DNA from: Favolaschia claudopus
Lineage: Eukaryota; Basidiomycota; Agaricomycetes; Agaricales; Mycenaceae
DNA: 64,000 nucleotides
Direction: 5' to 3'
Assembly: GCA_037176885.1 (NCBI GenBank)
Contig: JAWWNJ010000003.1
Location: forward strand, 1,302,001-1,366,000
The position numbers were made by a program, and so were the translations under genes. Numbering within the stretch: the first letter of the stretch is position 1; each line of letters begins with the position of its first letter. The notes under the pieces were generated by a model. That model had not been told where the DNA came from. It was given only the letters and a program-made list of their open reading frames with translations, and did no database searches. Below, piece after piece: positions 30,351 through 40,163 of this stretch.

Positions 30351-31211
30351 TAGATTTTTCAAAATTTGGTCGCTGAGGACACCAAGCAAGGGTACCAAAT
30401 GCCTGGATGAAAATCTAAGGTCGACTCATGCGTCTTCCCGAGGTTTGTCAATGAATGGCGTTGAAACATCACAAGTTTATGTTCGGCACATGTCCGGAAT
30501 AACATCATCCGGACATTCATTTCATAGAGCTCAAAGAATTACCTCGACGCTACATCAACCCTAAACCTTCTCCTGTGGTTTCTCTTGCGACCTTTTCTCG
30601 ACCTTTTTGCTGGTTTGCGGTGTATGTACATAGGTCTGCACCCGTGCTGACTGACAGATGCGATCTGTTCCGAGTGATCCTTACACAGCTTGACACCGCC
30701 TTCTTACTTGACGCGTCTACCACCCACGGTGACCCACCCTTGTTGCAAGCTCAGTCGTGACGAGCTTGCGAGTGCGGCTGAGTAAAAGGCAAGGTAGTGA
30801 CGTAAGAGTGTTATTGTCGCTGACAGCTGATCCCCGATGACAGCTGTCATTCTCATTCTCTTTTCCCTCCCGCTCTCGCATCCGCTGCGGCGTCGACAGC
30901 GCACACCGTCCTCGCTCGCGCTATCACCGGTGTTTTTGTCACCCACCCACCCTTCGCTCATGCTCTTTTCCTCATTCTATCTTTACGCTGGGTCGCTCTG
31001 GGTCTCATTCCGACCCTCGGTGTCCTTTGCGTACGGTTTGGCCGTTCCTGCAGCCCACGCGGAGCGCCGGAGACGATGAATCGCTCCCGGCCCCAGCCGC
31101 GTCGGTCGGGGCGGCCATTCCCCGCACACACCCCAAAAACCCATCTCCTCCTCCTCATCTCCTACAAATCTGACGAGTACGTCGACCTACCTTGCCAAGT
31201 TCTTTGCTTCG
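30351..31211. other. Gene-free DNA upstream of the AT-hook ORF
   Basis: No supported gene. A pyrimidine-rich, GC-rich stretch at 30840-31160 precedes the ORF at 31212 and could be a fungal promoter and 5' UTR. Confidence 0.4.
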
Positions 31212-31505
31212 ATGCCCTCCGGCGGTTTCCGCTATGGCTCTGGCCGTAAGAAGAAAGAAGTAACCGAATCAGTGCCGAAAAAGAGAGGGAGACCAAGAAA
31301 AAATGTACCACACTCTGTCGCACCTTCTCAAGCTCCCACCGGCACTGCGAGTACCTCGGCGCAACCCCCTGCTGCTTTTTTTTGCTCCATACAACACCAA
31401 TCAACCCGTGCCAACCAATCCCGCTAGCACCTCCGGTTCGGCACCATCTGGCACGGCATTTTATGCCGATATGCACCGTAGTGAAGAGCAAGCCCAGTCC
31501 GCAGG
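31212..31505 (+). pseudogene. AT-hook-containing N-terminal exon, frame-broken
   Basis: ATG 31212 opens a Lys-rich start (FRYGSGRKKKE) followed by an AT-hook core (KKRGRPRKN, residues about 23-31), which in general binds the minor groove of AT-rich DNA. The frame then passes a run of eight T (31376-31383). Beyond it, plausible coding sequence (AP.NTNQPVPTNPA..., Ser/Gly/Pro-rich) continues in another frame up to a GTAAAT donor-like site at 31505. A one-base length change in the T run would explain the break. No downstream exon was recognised. It may be the first exon of a decayed transposon gene or a small nuclear protein. Confidence 0.4.
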
Positions 31506-31660
31506 TAAATATTCTAATTCTGAACAGATCAATTGTAAGGTAGGCGTCAGTCACTGAAAAATCGACGCCTCCCCCAGTCTGACATTGCCAAATAGGAAAA
31601 TACTTACCAAATGTAGTAATGGGCGGGGAGACCTAGCAGTGGACTTATCCTGCCGATTCG

Positions 31661-31770
31661 TACCTTTGCTGTGGTCACTCTCGTCGAGCGGTCTATGGTA
31701 TCTTCCCCTTAATTTGGGTGCTGTGCACTGTGTGCAGAAGCCACCGGTTCGATTCCGATGGTACACTTTT
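31661..31770 (+). tRNA. tRNA-like sequence (possible class II tRNA relic)
   Basis: A B-box-like GGTTCGATTCC lies at about 31746, preceded by a foldable block resembling a long variable arm (CTGTGCACTGTGTGCAG). About 60 nt upstream is an A-box-like TCGAGCGGTCTATGG. GTAC occurs at both ends. The anticodon stem and T stem are poorly paired, so this is a pseudogene or SINE head rather than a working gene. Confidence 0.3.
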
Positions 31771-31917
31771 ATTTTCTCACACCCTGAACTGTTTAAGTAA
31801 TTTTTCTTTTTGGTACACCGTACTTTCCCCCGGCGAGTCCCTTGTTTCCTGACCTCAATAGGATGTTTTTGACACCTTTTCTTCTTCTGAATAATTCTAC
31901 AGATCAGCACATAATCA

Positions 31918-32190
31918 AAACTAGGGATGGACACCGTACCGTATACGGTACGGGCCGTAAGAATACGGGCCGTAAAATTTCGCGATTTGGGGCTATACGG
32001 GAAGGTTACGGTACGGCGACCAACAACCGTATGTAACCGTAATACGGTTCTCCCGACGACGAGTATGACCTTATGACGAGGTGAGGGGTGTCTGAATCGA
32101 TGAACAGTGAAGTATTTTACCGTTTCCACTCCAACTTCACTGCTGATATCTCTTGTAGATATCGAGATCAATATATGCCCGTACCGTACC
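31918..32190. repeat. CGTACCGTA-rich repeat region
   Basis: It starts near CTAGGGATGGACACCGTACC and contains many CCGTACCGTA/TACGGTACGG words, ending near 32190. The TAGGGATG start resembles a hAT end, but no matching right end or TSD was found. Confidence 0.4.
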
Positions 32191-32253
32191 GTATTTTAAA
32201 CTGTATGACATAAGAGTCTGGTCACGAGACTATGTAAACAACAATGTTTAAAA

Positions 32254-32967
32254 ACAAGCTTTAGCTCCCTGCCTCCGGCACGGCCGACTCGCTGCGCTCG
32301 CCGGCCTCCCTCCGTTCGGTCACACAGCTTGTTGGGGCTGGCCGCCCCAAACCCCGCTACGCTCGCTCCGCTCGCGACGTCTCGTGTGGTCCCGTGGTTT
32401 GGTGTCAAAGTCACATGAAAAAGCATGTGATCCATCAATTCTGATGGCTCGGTGCTGTTTTCAAGTTTAGGACAAGCTTTAGCTCCCTGCCTCCGGCACG
32501 GCCGACTCGCTGCGCTCGCCGGCCTTCCTCCGTTCGGTCACACAGCTTGTTGGGGCTTGCCGCCCCAAACCCCGCTCCGCTCGCGACGTCTCGTACGATC
32601 TCAACATCTCGACAAAGACCCCGTGATTTTCTGTCAAAAGTCACGCGACTGATGGCCTGGCCCTGTTTTCAAGTATACAAGCTTAAGCACCCCGCCTTCG
32701 GCAGGGCCGGCTCGCTGCGCTCGCGTCCCTCCCTACGGCTGGTGCACAGCTTGTCGGGGCTCCGCCCCAAACCCCGCGGGTTTTTTTCTTGCTGGATTGC
32801 GTGCCCTCGGCGCTGCACTCGCGGTGCGCGGCGCCGTCGGGAAGGTTCGTGGGAACCGGGAGCAACATCTCGACAGCCGGCAGCAACATCTCGACATGGT
32901 CCCGTGGTTTCGTGTCAAAGTCACGTTACTTTTCACGTGAGCTGATCCTTGTGTTTTCATGTATAGG
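32254..32967 (-). mobile_element. Three head-to-tail Helitron-like non-autonomous elements
   Basis: Minus orientation: A1 32254-32471, A2 32472-32676, Q1 32677-32967. Each 5' end resembles TCCTATACWTGAAAA (A1 has TCCTAAACTTGAAAA; A2 lacks the leading TCC). Each ends with a GCC/GGC hairpin with a 3-nt loop about 10-16 nt before a terminal GCTTGT. The Helitron at 32968 has the same kind of 3' end, so all four units run in one direction without spacers. They are GC-rich, non-coding and contain short palindromes such as GGGGCTCCGCCCC. The family assignment rests on the shared ends and adjacency and is inferred. Confidence 0.6.
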
Positions 32968-32977
32968 ACAAGCGGTC

Positions 32978-32996
32978 GACGGCGCTTCGCGCCGTC
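32978..32996 (-). terminator. Helitron 3'-terminal hairpin
   Basis: An 8-bp perfect stem with a 3-nt loop sits 10 nt before the terminal GCTTGT. A hairpin near the 3' end acts as the rolling-circle termination signal in Helitrons. The usual CTRR end is absent. Confidence 0.65.
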
Positions 32997-33042
32997 TCCC
33001 ACTTTTGGCATGAGCACGAAGATGAAAGTGTCAAATGATGAT

Positions 33043-36000
33043 TTAGAGTAAAAGCTCTCTCCATACAATATTGGTAGTGCTAGTGGAACTATCATCTGCG
33101 TACTTCAGAATCAATACGTTTCCGGCACTTGGAACTCGGGTCATCGCCGAATATAGTTGACCATGCGAAAAGACTGGCCGGCGGAGGTCAATTCCCAATT
33201 TTTGAACCGTTAAACCTTGGCAACCATTGAACGTCGTCGCATAGCAAAGTGCGAGAGGTATTTGCTTGCGATGAACGACGAAGTTGAACCCATGTGGTTG
33301 GAAATGAAAATTGATTCGCGGAACGTGAAGTCTCATCTAGAACAATGAATATTCAGGGTCACTGTGAGATATGAATTTCAAATAATACCGCTTCCATCTC
33401 CTTCCCAGCAACTATCGAAGAAATAGTCTCCACTTCTACAGAGTGGCGTAGAAGCGTTCGTACGATAACCCGAGTATTTTTTGTTAAACCCCGCGATGCA
33501 TCGAAATTGCGCGTAAATCGGCATATCACACCAACCTTGAGAATCAATTCATGGGGAGGAATGCCCGGTTCCCGTAGCGAGTTCAGAAACTCTGGGTCGT
33601 CGAACACAGCTTCATTCGAGCCCTGGAGGTCATCCTCGATGGCATCCCTACTCACATAGCAATATGAGTTGCCCGGCACACGGGCAAGGATTGTCGAGTT
33701 GAACTCGTCAACAAATTGATTATAAGGCGAGAGGATGGCTCGATTCATGCATGCCGAAGGGTCCATGGTCACTGAGGGAGGAAAAACAAAGTCGGTGAGT
33801 TGAGCAATGGATCCAGTGTGGTTGAGTCGTCCAAGATCGATGAAGTTATGCTCGTAATCGTCGCCAATCGAGTCAAGAAATGATGAAAACACTGGATCAT
33901 CTCGTTGTCGCATCGAGTTGTTCAACTGGAGAACTTCGAAGCGATTGAAGATTGGTTGAGTTCTAATGGAAGCTTGACATATTGCGGTTCGACCTCCAAA
34001 TCGAACAACCGGAGCAACCTACACAATCTGACCAACTGTGCGCGAATTCAGTAGATATAACTGACGCACCTGACGAAAATCTCCAACAGTGATTAGCATT
34101 CTCCCGCCCCAAACACAGTCGAAGCCAGTGAGACTTCGCATCAATCTGTCAGCGCAGTCAAAAGCTTTAAAATGTAATCCGCCGATCTCGTCGATAACAT
34201 GACATTTCGCTGCTAGTAACAGTTGAGCGCGGTCGCTGCGAGGGCCAATGAATGATTCAAGGTGTGGATTATACTCGTCCACCGGGATCCCATACAGATA
34301 GTGTGTCGTTCGGCCGCCAGGATAATTCTTCGCAGCAAATGCAGAAGACGCTGACAGTAAGATGATTTGATTTGCTTTTCGAAGCGCTCCGATGATTGGA
34401 TAGAGGACATAGGTCTTACCCCGTCCTGCTCTGCCGTCGATATGAACAGGTTGAGGATCATTCATCCTCAGCCGATGAATAATTCGGTCGTAAATCACAC
34501 GCTGCAATATTGATTCATCTGGAGTTGGGAACGAAAACGGGTCAATGTCTCACCTGTTCATCCGTAAGTGCATCCTTGAATGAACATAAGTCCGTCGGAT
34601 CTCCATTCCAGCGCTGCAGTTCAGCTTCGACTTCATGTTGCGGTTCAACAGGTTCGGGAAGACCAATGTCGTAGAGGAATTTTCCGAGGCCGCGAAGAAG
34701 ACCTTGAATGGCCAATAAAAGTTCGTTACGAATCAAAGCCGGATTGGGTGATGGGGTATCGCGCAACAAACGATCTCTGATGTCGGCGCCGAGGCTTTCT
34801 TCGTGAGCTTCCCAAATAGTTAATGCAGGAGTGCCTTCAACAGCCAGCAGCGCAAAAATCCATCGTAGCTGGGATGGTGGAGCTCCAAATTCAAGAAGTT
34901 CCTCGAAAGCCATGATTCCTTCGTCCCGATTGTCGAAAAGGCCGAGAGCCCGGGCAGCTTCTTGAAATGTGCCGTATATTACACCGTCGACGGTTCGAAG
35001 CTCAACCCAGTCCCTGGCGCTTCGATGGAGCAACAGAGCGCGTAGATAAAATACATCCCCATGTCGAGGATATACCATCTGAATACGGCACACCCCAATA
35101 TGTCCATCGTCATAAAACCGTATCCGTTGTCGCGGTCGGCCAGGAAACTCGTCTTCTAAGATTTGAAGAGGATGCATAGGCGTTGTTGAATCGTGTTTTT
35201 CCATGCGGGTTTGCGATCCAAATTCAACATAAGTGAGACTGTCAAGTAAATGATGTTTGGGACGCGCCAAATATCTGATCAATAGAGTGGCATCCGATTG
35301 CGAGCCGTTCTTCCGTGCCATCTGACCATACTGTCGACCAGGAAGGTGCACAGGTAGACGCTTCACGCCGGGGTGCTTTTCGGTAATGTGAAACGAAGCG
35401 AGTCGTGTTGCAGCTTCAATGCTCGAGAGGTATCGTCCGCGCTGATAGTCTCGAATCTCATCAACAGGCCTTCGAGTCGGAGCATTTCCAGAGTTGGAAT
35501 GCACAGTCACGGCCCAATTTGCCTGATCAACGGGTTTGAAGAAGTATTTGAATAAATATTGGAAGAGTTGAACTCCAGTTGAGAATTCAACGTTAATGTG
35601 ACAGTCGTACTTGAGAATGAGAAAAGGGATATGAGAAACAATGAGTGCGTCCTCGGGGTCACGCCGACGATGTTGAAAATAACCTAGGAGTTTGTTAGTT
35701 GAATGTTGAGTATGGGTCGACCGAATCAAAAAACGAACCGCGTTCGTCGAAAGATGAATCGCCTTTCACGGGTTTCGGAAATCCATACTGACATTTTTTA
35801 GGCCAGCCGCAACGGTGATATTGTTTATTAGGGTCATGAACATGAGTCATATGGCTCTTGACCGCGTCGCGGAGCGGTCCAGAGGAGCGCGGTAATTCGG
35901 CGCTTAAAAAATTGTTGATTTCATTTGGAGTCTTTGGAACGTTCTTCAACGCGACTGCGATGTGTTCGTGGGGAAGACCACGTTTCTGGAATTCGGTGAC

Positions 36001-37522
36001 ACGAATGTGATAGAGAATGGGACCAAAGTTTTCGCGAATGTCTTTCATCAGTAAAGAAAGGTACTGCTGAAAAACTCGAACAATCAAGTCAGGTCGATCG
36101 TTCGCAGTTTGTCCAGGTGACAACTGGGAAGTAATTTCTGGCCAGCGAGGATTTGTCGTGAACGTGATGAAGAGTGTGACCGGCCCAAGAGCTTTACACA
36201 GCGCTAAACAATCAGAGATATTCGCGGCTGACCACGCAGGTGAATGCACGAAAGATGAGGGCAAGCGGATGTTGTCAGCCGGATCATCGTCGCCTTCAGC
36301 ACTCAGAAATTCCTCTTCATCAGGATCGGAGTGCTGATTCTGACGAATATAGGTAAGTCTCGCTTCCTCAACTGAACTCCAAGCGTCCACCAGCCATTCC
36401 CCTGGAGACATCAGTAAAATTGGAACAGCTATTTAGAGCCAACATACCTGTTAGACGCGAAAATATTGACATTTGGGGACCATTCAAGAAGAAACGTGAT
36501 CGATACCACCTGGCTTGGCTGAATTTGGCGCCGTCATGTGTTTGCAGAGAGGTTGACCATCCCATTGTACCGTGAGGCAATAGAAGGAGATAGTGTAGTG
36601 GTTCTATATACGGCGAAAGGACGTCAAGATAAATGGGTTTGTCGTTTCCTTTGCGCTGGATAACCAATTTCCTGCGGGAAGGCTCAGAGGCGGGAGCGAG
36701 AGAGATGATAGCAGCAATTTCTCGAGCAGATGCGTCCGAATGCTCGAGATGGAGAGCAATGTCGGAGTTGTCGCCAGATGATTTCAAGTCTTGCAATTTC
36801 TGTATGAACGGGTTAATTCGGTTCAAGCCCGCGAGCAGAGCAGTAATCCATGCTGCGGGAATGTCGAAATCTGCGCCACGGTTGAAAAGTGCGTCGGGAT
36901 CGTAGATGAACCAACGAAGGGCGTGCTGTCCCTCATTTACAGGTAGGATTCGATGATACGTTCTCCCACCTTCCAGAGTGACGGCGGAAATTCCGGGTCC
37001 GAATTTCATGAAGCTGCCATCCTCAACAGCAATTGCGGTGAGCGTAACAATGTTGTTCAATTTGCGAGATAAACCTGCGGTCTTTCGGTTGTTGATAAAT
37101 GTGTCCCACTCAGTTGGATAGGGCGGAAGGAGCGGTACATTGTGACGACCCTCAGGCCCACAAACGAAGCATTTGTCGTGTATTCTCTCGCCAGTGAGAG
37201 CCTTGATTTTTCATTATTATTGGAAATGGGATAGTTGCAACACACGCACCTTTATCCCACATATTTTACAGTTCCTATTCCATCGAAGGCGAAGAGGCTC
37301 CGCAATTTGGGACTTGTTCAGAGCCGAGACACGGTCCCACCATTGACTCTGAACCTCTCCCGAGTGAACCAAATTGGTCCGAGCCACACGCCGAGCAGCA
37401 GAGTTGGCGTTGCGGTGCTGCTCATGCTCAGCCAAGGTCTCGTTTTGTCTCCGCAGTCTTTGCGCGGTTCGTCGCAGGCGACGGTGATATTCAGCTTCGG
37501 TCTCGTCTTCCGAGGCAGCCAT
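33043..37522 (-). CDS. Helitron Rep-helicase (RepHel), 1391 aa
   Basis: Seven exons join without any break: 37522-37250, 37201-36448, 36401-35739, 35683-34554, 34501-34070, 34018-33389, 33336-33043. The introns are 46-55 nt with GT...AG borders and consistent phases. The N-terminus is basic and helical, with a C-x2-C/C-x2-C zinc-finger-like pair (CKIC around residue 85, CFVC around 102). A Helitron-like N domain has LFITFTTNPRWPEI (about 419-432) and the HUH nuclease motif GLPHEHIA (histidines about 487 and 489). The C-terminal part is a Pif1-type SF1 helicase: Walker A GRAGRGKT at about 963-970, Walker B VIDEIGG at about 1042-1048, GDFRQ, and the late ATTFNGCQGLT and HGQLYSAMTRV motifs. Rep nicks and rejoins DNA for rolling-circle transposition and the helicase unwinds it. 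The complete open frame suggests recent activity. Confidence 0.93.
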
Positions 37523-37662
37523 TGAGAAAGAGCTCGGTATGCGAGGGCAGTTGGGGGTCGGAAGACACGGATTTGCGCGCAGTGGTATTGAGAGAAAGTC
37601 GGATGTATTGCAATGACTACGTGTACAGGCGCTTCAAGACTGGGCCAAAGGCGCGCGTAAAA

Positions 37663-38552
37663 TACTCGTCATGCCCAAAAGTGACCGGAAACCTGATTAT
37701 TTTGTGGAAATCTTGGTGTATTTCCTTTGCAAATCTGAATGTTCATGGTCTTTAGTATACCTTGCCCTCATAAGACTCAAAGGTTTGCTAGAAAACCATG
37801 ATGGAGGCACGGTAAATGGAAAAGAAAATGATAAGTCAGATTTTGATGGTAATCAACAAAATGTGTGCAGCACGGCTGACTGCAAAGCGGAAACTATGAT
37901 TTTTATGGGTGTATATTGTTCATTAGATGCCCATCCTCAATATCCGAGGCAGTGATGCCGAAAAAAAAGCCTTAAAACAGCAAGATTTGGGCCGTTCATT
38001 TTGATTGAGCCAGTTTCACCTTCCCAAATGTCTCTGTGAGTATTCTTTTCGTCGTTTTCAGTCCAGAACTGAGGTCAATCTGAATCCGTTGTGTGACTAA
38101 TTGAATGATATACTGGTGAACAAGTTTTTCCAGGTGCTAACCACTCTCAACCCCGCGGTGTTTCAACAGGAAAACTGGATTTCCGCAATTAAGTGCAAAT
38201 TTTTGTTTACGCCATGTCTCTCAGAATATTGGGCCCATAGTGAGGATATGGTGTGTAAGATATGCAGGTATGAGGTGCTGAGGTATGTTCCTGTTACTGC
38301 CTCCAGCTATCCGTCAGTAATTTTCTGATTTGGAACCAATCCTTTCGGGACCATTGTTGTTTGGTGCATCCAAATAAGCACAACATGAATTGTAGCGGCT
38401 CTGGAGGACGCTACAGAGCAACTCTATCCCCGAGACTCGGGGAATGGTCTGCTACCTGTCCAAAGTGTATAACCAGGTACAAAGACCGTGAGAAAATTAC
38501 GTGGTCGCGTCGAATTTCCGGCATTTCCGGTCACTTTTGGGCATGACGAGTA
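37663..38552. mobile_element. TA-flanked MITE with 27-bp inverted repeats
   Basis: The unit 37665-38550 (886 bp) begins CTCGTCATGCCCAAAAGTGA and ends with the exact complement (TCACTTTTGGGCATGACGAG). TA flanks both sides. It sits in the presumed 5' region of the Helitron, and any gene inside is unrecognised. It is related in its ends to 47263-48049. Confidence 0.88.
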
Positions 38553-39211
38553 GCAGTTGGGTGTCCATAAAGGAGTGCACTGGGAAGACGTAGAGAGTAG
38601 GAGGAGAGACGGACAAAAAGGGAACGTGAGAGTTTGATATGGAACGGTCTGGAAGCGAGCGGAGTTTCAAAAGCCTCGGACAGGCGCAATTTTATAAAGA
38701 GGGTGAGGATACTTAGGAGTGTGCAGCGACCGAAATCAGATGGGCTGATCGGACGTAGTACAGCCACATCAAATAGCGCCGAGCCCAGTTTCTCATGCTT
38801 TAGCTGCAAACTGTTTGCCAGTGGAATTGAAAATTACCAAGAAGAGAATAAATGTCTCTTAATGAGACATGGATATTATAGAAATATATATCTTGGTTCT
38901 TGTGGCTTCGAAAGGATAAAAATGAGGGCTTGTCACACAATGTCACCCAGAGGTGACCCGCCATGATGCCCCGCCGGACTTCACAAATTTGAGCCGCCAC
39001 ACCCATTTTGGCGCTACCGGCCGGCCACCGGCGCTCTTTTAGGCAAAATATCTAGAGATTGGTTAAGGCAGATTTTTATGGCTTGCCCGGCACCCGATGC
39101 CGACACAAATATTCCAGGACATGAGGCAGTCAAAAAAAAAAACGGTCTTAACCAATCTCTTTAATCTCTAATTGAACACAACTTTCCCTCTCAACTTTAG
39201 CTTCCAGAGAG
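38553..39211. other. Gene-free DNA
   Basis: No supported gene. It may include the displaced 5' end of the Helitron beyond the MITE, but no terminal motif was identified. Confidence 0.4.
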
Positions 39212-39664
39212 GAGGGGAATAGTGTTGCCGGGAGCTGAGTTGGAGCTGAACTCGAGTTGATTGCCCATCAGCTCGCTGTCAGCTCGAGTTGACCGGAGCT
39301 GGCTCAGAGCTGATACCGGATATGGGAATCTAGTGTCCCAGGGTTCATCTTTCCACCCGAAGGGCAAAATTTTCGGGGGGAATGGACCAAATTTCTATGT
39401 GGAAGGTTTTCCTGAGCTCTCTTCAAGCTCAAACTGCTTTTTATACGTCGAAAACGGCCAAGAAACGGCCAATACAGAAACTGGGGAGGGAGTGTGATGT
39501 CACTCAGTTACACCACCCGAAATGTCACGTCGTCCGCTCTGGGTGACGAGGGTGGAGTCGAGGCGAGCTGGCATCACCTCGAGGTGCCGCTTTTGGGAAG
39601 GGGTCGAGTTGGAGTTGAACTCAGCTCGGAGCTAGCTCCAGCTTCCGGCAACACTAGAGGGGAA
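39212..39664 (-). mobile_element. hAT-type MITE, family 2, copy 2
   Basis: The element is 39220-39656 (437 bp), starting TAGTGTTGCCGGGAGCTG and ending CTTCCGGCAACACTA. The perfect 8-bp TSD is GAGGGGAA (39212-39219 and 39657-39664). It is the inverted, equal-length copy of 29251-29687. Confidence 0.93.
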
Positions 39665-39792
39665 GCTCAAAAACGGGAAGGCGTTTTGACGGGCTCATTT
39701 GGCGGGGACAGCTCATCAATCAACAAGTGTAAACAGAATGCTGATGGCTCGATCGCTGAAATCCTATCCTATAAGTACAGTAATTTTAACTA

Positions 39793-40080
39793 CAAGCTGT
39801 GTGACCGAACGGAGGGAGGTCGGCGAGCGCAGCGAGTCGGCCGTGCCGGAGGCAGGGAACTATCCTATACTTGAAAAGAGGGCCAGGCCATCAGTCGCGT
39901 GACTTTTGACAGAAAATCACGGGGTCAATGTCGAGATGTTGAGATCGTACTAGACGTCGCGAGCGGAGCGAGCGCAGCGGGGTTTGGGGCGGCCAGCCCC
40001 AACAAGCTGTGTGACCGAACGGAGGAAGGCCGGCGAGCGCAGCGAGTCGGCCGTGCCGGAGGCAGGGAGCTAAAGCTTGT
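39793..40080 (+). mobile_element. Helitron-like non-autonomous elements, one partial and one complete family A copy
   Basis: 39793-39861 is the 3' part of a family A copy. 39863-40080 is a full one that starts TCCTATACTTGAAAAGAG and ends GCTAAAGCTTGT. Orientation is plus, opposite to the 32-kb array, but again head-to-tail. Confidence 0.6.
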
Positions 40081-40163
40081 TTTAGGATCCTGTACGTATC
40101 AGTCACGTGCCATCCAGGACTTGCCTTGAACGAACCTAAAGTAGTCTTTAAGTACCTATCATC

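Larger units (their letters stand above)
32968..37660 (-). mobile_element. Autonomous Helitron (RepHel)
   Basis: The 3' end on the minus strand is at about 32968. A perfect 8-bp-stem hairpin (32978-32996, GACGGCGC-loop-GCGCCGTC) is followed by GACCGCTTGT, directly abutting the next element. The interior encodes one seven-exon RepHel protein. The 5' end is not resolved: it lies at or beyond 37660, where a TA-flanked MITE (37665-38550) begins about 140 bp upstream of the start codon. No TSD is expected for Helitrons. Confidence 0.85.

Noticed and set aside
30958..31158. Minus-strand Arg-rich frame
   Set aside because: Low-complexity GC-rich sequence with no homology cue; more likely promoter or UTR of the AT-hook ORF.
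31918..32190. Complete hAT element starting TAGGGATG
   Set aside because: No matching right terminus or 8-bp duplication was found, so it is kept only as a repeat region.
32196..32652. Frames in the GC-rich array
   Set aside because: Same palindromic Helitron-like repeats; no protein motif.
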